IMG/VR virus record: IMGVR_UViG_3300036823_000156
Span: 19,960 to 83,959 of that record
Direction: 5' to 3' (one strand)
DNA from: a virus
Length of the DNA stretch: 64,000 nucleotides
The notes below the pieces were generated by a model. The model saw nothing but the letters and a program-made list of their open reading frames with translations, had not been told where the DNA came from and made no database searches. Shown one piece after another: positions 60,252 to 64,000 of this stretch. Numbering within the stretch: the first letter of the stretch is position 1; every line of letters starts with the position of its first letter. Made by a program: the position numbers and the translations under genes.

Positions 60252-61023
60252 CAAGAAGCCCACCTTTCGGCGGGAGCCGGAGGAGGAGTACATCTACCGC
60301 TCACTGGACCGGGCCGAGCTGTTCCGGAAGGTTCGCTACGGACTTTTCGACGCGGCCGGGGAACGGGTGGACAAGGCGTTCGGGTACTCCTATCAATCCG
60401 GGGAATCCAAGACCTCTCATGCCTATGACAACTGGGAGAGAGACAAGCCGCAGATCGCCGACCGAATCCCGTTCTTCTTGCCCGAGCTGATGGACGCCGT
60501 GGCCGGCGGCTACGACGTGTTGTTGACTGCTGGGGAAAAAGACGCCTGCGCGTCCGTCAATGCGTGGGGGATGGTCGCCACGACCATGCACCAGGGCGAG
60601 AGCGTGGGATGGGACAACCAGCAAATCGCCTGGCTGCCCCGCTTCGACCGGCTGCGCGAGTCTGGGTGCGAGCGCAGTCGGCTGTGGATCGTGGCTGACC
60701 GGGATCCGACCGGGTGGCTGCACGCCTGGCGCACCTACCGGCAACTGCTCAACGGGAAGGTCGGCGCGTGGGACAAGCACTACGTATGCGTGCTGGCCCC
60801 CGCCGTGCACGGGCACGGGGCCGACCTGGCCGACCACATCGCATTGGGTGAACGGGCAGGAAGTTTCGACGAACTAGAAATTGTTGATCTTCATTGGCTG
60901 GAAGAAGAAGCAGGAGACGCACTGGTAGCGCGGCATAGAACAGGCGGCGCAAAGTATTGGCAGGGATCGGGCCCGTACGCGGCGGGGTATGAACTGCCAC
61001 GGCAATATGAACAGGAGTCGTGA
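60241..61023 (+). CDS. TOPRIM primase-like protein
   Basis: A 260-residue protein. 'VLLTAGEKDACASVNAWGMV' near 92-111 has the Glu of a TOPRIM domain, and 'LWIVADRDPTGWLHAWRT' near 148-165 the Asp-x-Asp. The N-terminal 60 residues resemble the part that follows the zinc finger in DnaG-type primases, but no zinc finger is visible. The next gene is an SF3 helicase, so the two probably act together as primase-helicase. Confidence 0.8.
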   Translation: MAVSKKPTFRREPEEEYIYRSLDRAELFRKVRYGLFDAAGERVDKAFGYSYQSGESKTSHAYDNWERDKPQIADRIPFFLPELMDAVAGGYDVLLTAGEKDACASVNAWGMVATTMHQGESVGWDNQQIAWLPRFDRLRESGCERSRLWIVADRDPTGWLHAWRTYRQLLNGKVGAWDKHYVCVLAPAVHGHGADLADHIALGERAGSFDELEIVDLHWLEEEAGDALVARHRTGGAKYWQGSGPYAAGYELPRQYEQES

Positions 61024-61027
61024 GCAG

Positions 61028-62764
61028 ATGGGTTCAGCAATGAAGCCCGCCGATGTTGTCACTGTCGGGCAGATGGAAGCGCTCCGAGCGCGCAAAGCTT
61101 CGGGAGCGGGCCCTGGTCGTCTCACGACCGCCCAACGTCGGGCGCTGCGGGAATTGGAGAAAGAAGAAGCTCGGCTGATCGACTGGGCCGACAACGGAAC
61201 GCCGCAGGGCGCGTCAGGCGGCGCGGACGCGCCGCACCCGATCTTCTTCGAGTTCATGGACACCTCGGTGGCGCTGCGGCTGTACGAGGAGGTGATCTCC
61301 GGGCGCTACATCTGGGTGGCCGGGCTGGGGTGGCACCGGTGGACCGGCAAGCGGTGGAAAGGCTGCGGAGACGTCGGCATCGCGGCGAAGGTGGCCGAGG
61401 CGGTGCGCGAGTGGGCGGTGGCCTACCTGCGGGACGCGGACGCGGAGCGGGCCAAGAAGTGCGTGGGCCTCAACGCGGAGGGCAAGGTGGCCGCGCTGTG
61501 CCGGCTGCTGCGCGGGCACGCCGAGATCGAGATGAGCCTGCTGGACGCCGATCCGGACCTGTTCAACGTGGCCAACGGCGTGCTGAACCTGCGGACCGGC
61601 CAGCTGGAGGACCACGACACCGTGCGGATGCGCGGGGTCTTCATCACCAAGCTGTCCGAGGTGGCCTACGTCGAGGACGCGCACGTCGGGCACGGCAGCG
61701 GCGCGATCACCTGGCGCCGCGCCCTGGAAGCGGTCCCGGCCGACGTGCGCGAGTGGCTGCGGGTGCGACTGGGGCAGGCCCTGACCGGACACCCGCCCGA
61801 GGACGACATGCTGCCCCTGCTGCACGGCAGCGGCGCCAACGGCAAGAGTTCGTTCCTGGGGGCGGTCGCCGCCGCTGCCGGCGAGTACTCGGTGCTGCTG
61901 GACGACAAGGTGATCCTCGGGGACCCGGGCGGGCACTCGACCGAACTGATGGACCTGCGCGGGGCCCGGCTGGCCTGGATCGAGGAGCTGCCCGAGGGCC
62001 GCTACCTCAACGTGACCCGGCTCAAAAAGATCATGGGCACGAACGTGATCCGGGCCCGGCGGATGCGTCAGGACCCGGTCGAGTTCGCGGTGACGCACTC
62101 GCTGTTCGTGAACACCAACTACAAGCCGATCGTGACCGAGACCGACCACGGCACCTGGCGGCGGCTGGCCCTGGTCAGCTTCCCCTACACCTTCCGCAAG
62201 GGCAAGGAGAAGGGAGAGCCCCTGCGCAACGGGACGGACAAGTTGGGCAACGTGCGGCTGCGGGCCCAGCTGCGCCGCGGCCGGGCCCGGGAGGCGGTGC
62301 TGTCCTGGCTGGTCAGCGGCGCGATGGCCTGGTACGAGGCCGGCAAGGAAATGGCCGCACTGCCGGCCCGGATCGAGACCGACACAGCGGGATGGCGAGG
62401 GCAGGTGGACCTGATCGAGCAGTTCTGGGACGAGGTGCTGGTGGCGGACGCCGGTCGGCACGTGGACTCCGGGCACCTGCACACGGTCTTCATGGCGTGG
62501 TGCAAGGACAAGGGCTACAGCACGATGGTCGACCGGATCTTCCGGGCCCGGATGGAGACGCACGAGCGGACGCGGGGGGCGGAGGTCCGGTACGAGGAGA
62601 CGCGACGGGTCGACTCGGAGGCTTCGGAGGGCATGCCGGACTGGACGACATTGTCCCTTCCGGGCGGTGAGTGGATTCGGCTCAACGTCAGTGCGCATTA
62701 TCGGTACCGGTCGTGGACGGGGGTGCGGTTCGGCTCGGAGATCGGGGGCTCTGCTGGAGACTGA
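61028..62764 (+). CDS. SF3 (D5/P4-type) helicase-primase C-terminal protein
   Basis: A 578-residue protein. Residues about 175-200 ('DLFNVANGVLNLRTGQL') match the D5_N domain. 'LLHGSGANGKSSFLGAV' near 266-282 is the Walker A motif, 'ARLAWIEELPEGRYLN' near 315-330 Walker B, and 'HSLFVNTNYKPIV' near 358-370 motif C of SF3 helicases. I chose ATG 61028, five bases after the primase stop, with AGGAG at 10 bases. It is the replicative helicase candidate of this phage. Confidence 0.85.
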   Translation: MGSAMKPADVVTVGQMEALRARKASGAGPGRLTTAQRRALRELEKEEARLIDWADNGTPQGASGGADAPHPIFFEFMDTSVALRLYEEVISGRYIWVAGLGWHRWTGKRWKGCGDVGIAAKVAEAVREWAVAYLRDADAERAKKCVGLNAEGKVAALCRLLRGHAEIEMSLLDADPDLFNVANGVLNLRTGQLEDHDTVRMRGVFITKLSEVAYVEDAHVGHGSGAITWRRALEAVPADVREWLRVRLGQALTGHPPEDDMLPLLHGSGANGKSSFLGAVAAAAGEYSVLLDDKVILGDPGGHSTELMDLRGARLAWIEELPEGRYLNVTRLKKIMGTNVIRARRMRQDPVEFAVTHSLFVNTNYKPIVTETDHGTWRRLALVSFPYTFRKGKEKGEPLRNGTDKLGNVRLRAQLRRGRAREAVLSWLVSGAMAWYEAGKEMAALPARIETDTAGWRGQVDLIEQFWDEVLVADAGRHVDSGHLHTVFMAWCKDKGYSTMVDRIFRARMETHERTRGAEVRYEETRRVDSEASEGMPDWTTLSLPGGEWIRLNVSAHYRYRSWTGVRFGSEIGGSAGD

Positions 62765-62854
62765 CGAGTCGGGCTCGGGCCGGGCGGGAATGAGTTCGGG
62801 TCGGGCTCGGGGGCTGGGAGACATTGTTTTAGGTAACAGAACGGTAACGTTGAC

Positions 62855-62885
62855 GAGGGCCGCCGAGGGCGATTCGGCGGCCCTC
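62855..62885 (+). terminator. hairpin after the helicase-primase gene
   Basis: GAGGGCCGCCGA (62855-62866) and TCGGCGGCCCTC (62874-62885) form a 12-base-pair stem with a seven-base loop about 90 bases after the stop. No T tract. Confidence 0.6.
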
Positions 62886-62947
62886 GGGGCGTTCGGAGAG
62901 GGATGCGGGGAGAGCGGTGAAAAAGTGGTTAGTGTTTTCGGGAAAGT

Positions 62948-62953
62948 ACAATA
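62948..62953 (-). promoter_or_regulatory. TATTGT site of the TGTACA family
   Basis: The minus strand reads ACCCGTTATTGTACTTTC, almost the same as the plus strand at 47868. It lies at the left border of the structured intergenic region. Confidence 0.3.
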
Positions 62954-62974
62954 ACGGGTCATTTGGGTGTTTGC

Positions 62975-63197
62975 GCAGGTCAGCGCTTCCGGGCAAGCTG
63001 GGACAGTTAGTTTGGTCAACTGCCGATGTGCGCACGCGTAAGGGGGAACAGTAGTAGCTGTCCCAGCTAGCCCTTACTTTGATCATGGGTCTGACCTGCG
63101 GAAACAGATTGGTACTGGGACAGCTGAAACGATCTTGAAAAAAAATAAAAAGGATCGCCTGGTCGGTGCTTTGTTTCGATGTGCTACAAGCTTGTAG
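62975..63197. other. origin-like structured intergenic region
   Basis: Within a gene-free stretch (62765-63357) several inverted repeats are nested: GCAGGTCAG (62975) with CTGACCTGC (63091); AGCTGGGACAG (62996) with CTGTCCCAGCT (63058) and a third copy CTGGGACAGCT (63115); GTAAGGG (63038) with CCCTTAC (63071). An A-rich tract (about 63137-63152) and the palindrome CTACAAGCTTGTAG (63184-63197) follow. Repeats, an A+T-rich part and replication genes directly upstream fit a replication origin; a packaging site next to the terminase gene or a structured RNA is also possible. Confidence 0.5.
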
Positions 63198-63299
63198 AAA
63201 TATACCAATGCTGGAGGGGGCTGAGAGTGGGCCGAGACGAGGGCGGAACGAGGGTGGGACGGAATGAGAAGAGGAAATGTAGAATGCGGATCAGAGGGT

Positions 63300-63305
63300 T
63301 AGTGC
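63300..63305 (+). promoter_or_regulatory. possible promoter -10 box (TAGTGC) before the terminase gene
   Basis: The plus strand reads GGGTTAGTGCACATTCTTGG, differing from the TTAGTGTACATTC family by one base. It lies about 50 bases before the terminase-small-like gene. No clear -35 box. Confidence 0.4.
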
Positions 63306-63357
63306 ACATTCTTGGACGGGTAGCGGGCGAGTCGTGTTCTGGGAAGGGGTGGCTCTA

Positions 63358-64000
63358 GTGGAGATTGAATTTCCTGGGTCGGAGGCGAGGATCGAGGTTC
63401 CGGCGACCAGGGGCGAGGCGACGGGGAAGAGCGAGCGGTACGCGGCGACGGTGAAGCGGGCGAGCAACGGGGGGCGGCGGGGGCCGGGTCGGCCGCCGGG
63501 GAATGCGGTGATGACGGCCCGGCGGACGGCGGCGGCGGTGCAGCGGATCCAGGAGTTGGCCGAGGCCGGGAAGACGCATGCCGAGATCGGTGAGGAACTC
63601 GGGATGACCGGGGCGATGGTGGGCAGGCACTACGCGAAGGTGCTGGAGATGGTGCCGCTGCGGACGGTTTTGCAGAGGCGGGAGTTGCAGTTGCTGCGGA
63701 TCGAGCACGCGCAGCAGCGGGTGATCGAGGTGTTGGACGCGGAGCACCCGTACGTGTCGGAGGGGCGGGAGGTGTTCCCGGTGGTGGCGTGGGAGGTGGG
63801 GGAGGACGGGAAGCGGCGGCCGGTCTACGGGGACAAGCCGTTGCAGGACGCGCGGCCGGTGCTCCAGGCGGCGGGGCAGTTGGTGGGGTTGCTCAAGCGC
63901 GAGGCCGAGACGGTGGGGACGGATGCGCCGAAGCGGATCGAGACGGTCAACACGCACGTGTCGGCGGAGGATCTGCGGATCGGCGGGGTGTTGCAGGGGT
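63358..64000 (+). CDS. terminase small subunit-like protein (3' truncated by window end)
   Basis: GTG 63358 (or GTG 63349 in the same frame) with GGAAGGGG upstream. The visible 214 codons have a disordered, Arg/Gly-rich start ('RRGPGRPPGNAVMTARRT') and an HTH segment ('IQELAEAGKTHAEIGEELGM', then 'TGAMVGRHYAKVLEM'), followed by a helical part. This is the order of small terminase or DNA-packaging recognition proteins; it follows an origin- or pac-like region. The gene runs past the window. Confidence 0.6.
   Translation, partial: MEIEFPGSEARIEVPATRGEATGKSERYAATVKRASNGGRRGPGRPPGNAVMTARRTAAAVQRIQELAEAGKTHAEIGEELGMTGAMVGRHYAKVLEMVPLRTVLQRRELQLLRIEHAQQRVIEVLDAEHPYVSEGREVFPVVAWEVGEDGKRRPVYGDKPLQDARPVLQAAGQLVGLLKREAETVGTDAPKRIETVNTHVSAEDLRIGGVLQG

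Noticed and set aside
61214-63019. 601-codon antisense frame across the SF3 helicase
   Set aside because: Pro/Arg/His-rich shadow; in contrast to the antisense endonuclease of the intein it carries no recognisable motif.

Overview
The window is most likely a large part of a double-stranded DNA siphovirus genome that infects a high-GC actinobacterium. Streptomyces or a relative is a reasonable guess, but the host is inferred. Evidence: a frameshifted tail-assembly chaperone followed by a 1507-residue tape measure protein with a built-in lysozyme-like domain, minor tail proteins, an endolysin of the DUF1906 type, a terminase-small-like gene at the right edge, very G+C-rich coding DNA, frequent GTG starts, and long chains of genes joined by ATGA, GTGA or TGATG overlaps. 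Portal, capsid and large terminase are not in the window; they probably lie beyond the right edge and join round to the tail genes at the left edge. I see no integrase.

Layout. 1-10397 (+): tail module, from the chaperone through the tape measure, a distal-tail-like protein, a parallel beta-helix protein and three further minor tail proteins. 10398-14620 (-): three glycosyltransferases, a class I methyltransferase and small proteins, probably for surface modification. 14806-31290 (-): DNA metabolism, with a RuvC-like nuclease, a DNA polymerase III alpha subunit split into PHP and polymerase genes, a pyrimidine-dimer-glycosylase-like protein, a Sak4-like ATPase with an SSB-like partner, a Cas4-like nuclease, an Lsr2-like protein and a SNF2 helicase; a secreted protein sits among them. 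31290-35000 (-): one helix-hairpin-helix gene and two small genes surrounded by unusual non-coding DNA. 35417-47340 (-): many small, often zinc-binding or membrane proteins, an SPFH-type lipoprotein, a nucleotidyltransferase, and a TROVE/vWA (Ro60-like) protein with a Y-RNA-like gene directly upstream. 47952-53109 (-): lysis genes and a fibre-like protein. 53260-62764 (+): a divergent operon starting with an excisionase-like HTH protein and including an intein-containing RecD-like helicase, a TOPRIM primase and an SF3 helicase. 62765-63357: a gene-free, origin-like region. 63358-end (+): terminase-small-like gene.

What stands out is mostly RNA-like. (1) About 21 hairpins in three intergenic arrays have stems that vary with compensating changes and with G-U pairs in the sense of the minus strand, and 22-36 nt loops that usually carry a GCRnnCCA-like core. 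(2) About 65 pentamers of the form GGC plus two free bases (minus strand) occur in five runs of 11-16 units, interleaved with four tRNA-like mini-helices (T-arm plus a covarying acceptor-like stem). (3) A YrlA-type Y RNA, a circularly permuted tRNA mimic, lies next to the Ro60-like gene. (4) An intein in the Walker A motif of the RecD-like helicase carries its HNH homing endonuclease on the opposite strand. (5) A promoter family (TTAGTGTACATT on the sense strand) repeatedly uses the TAG stop codon of the gene before it as the start of its -10 box. The transcripts from two of these promoters should begin at the hairpin array and at the GGCNN array.
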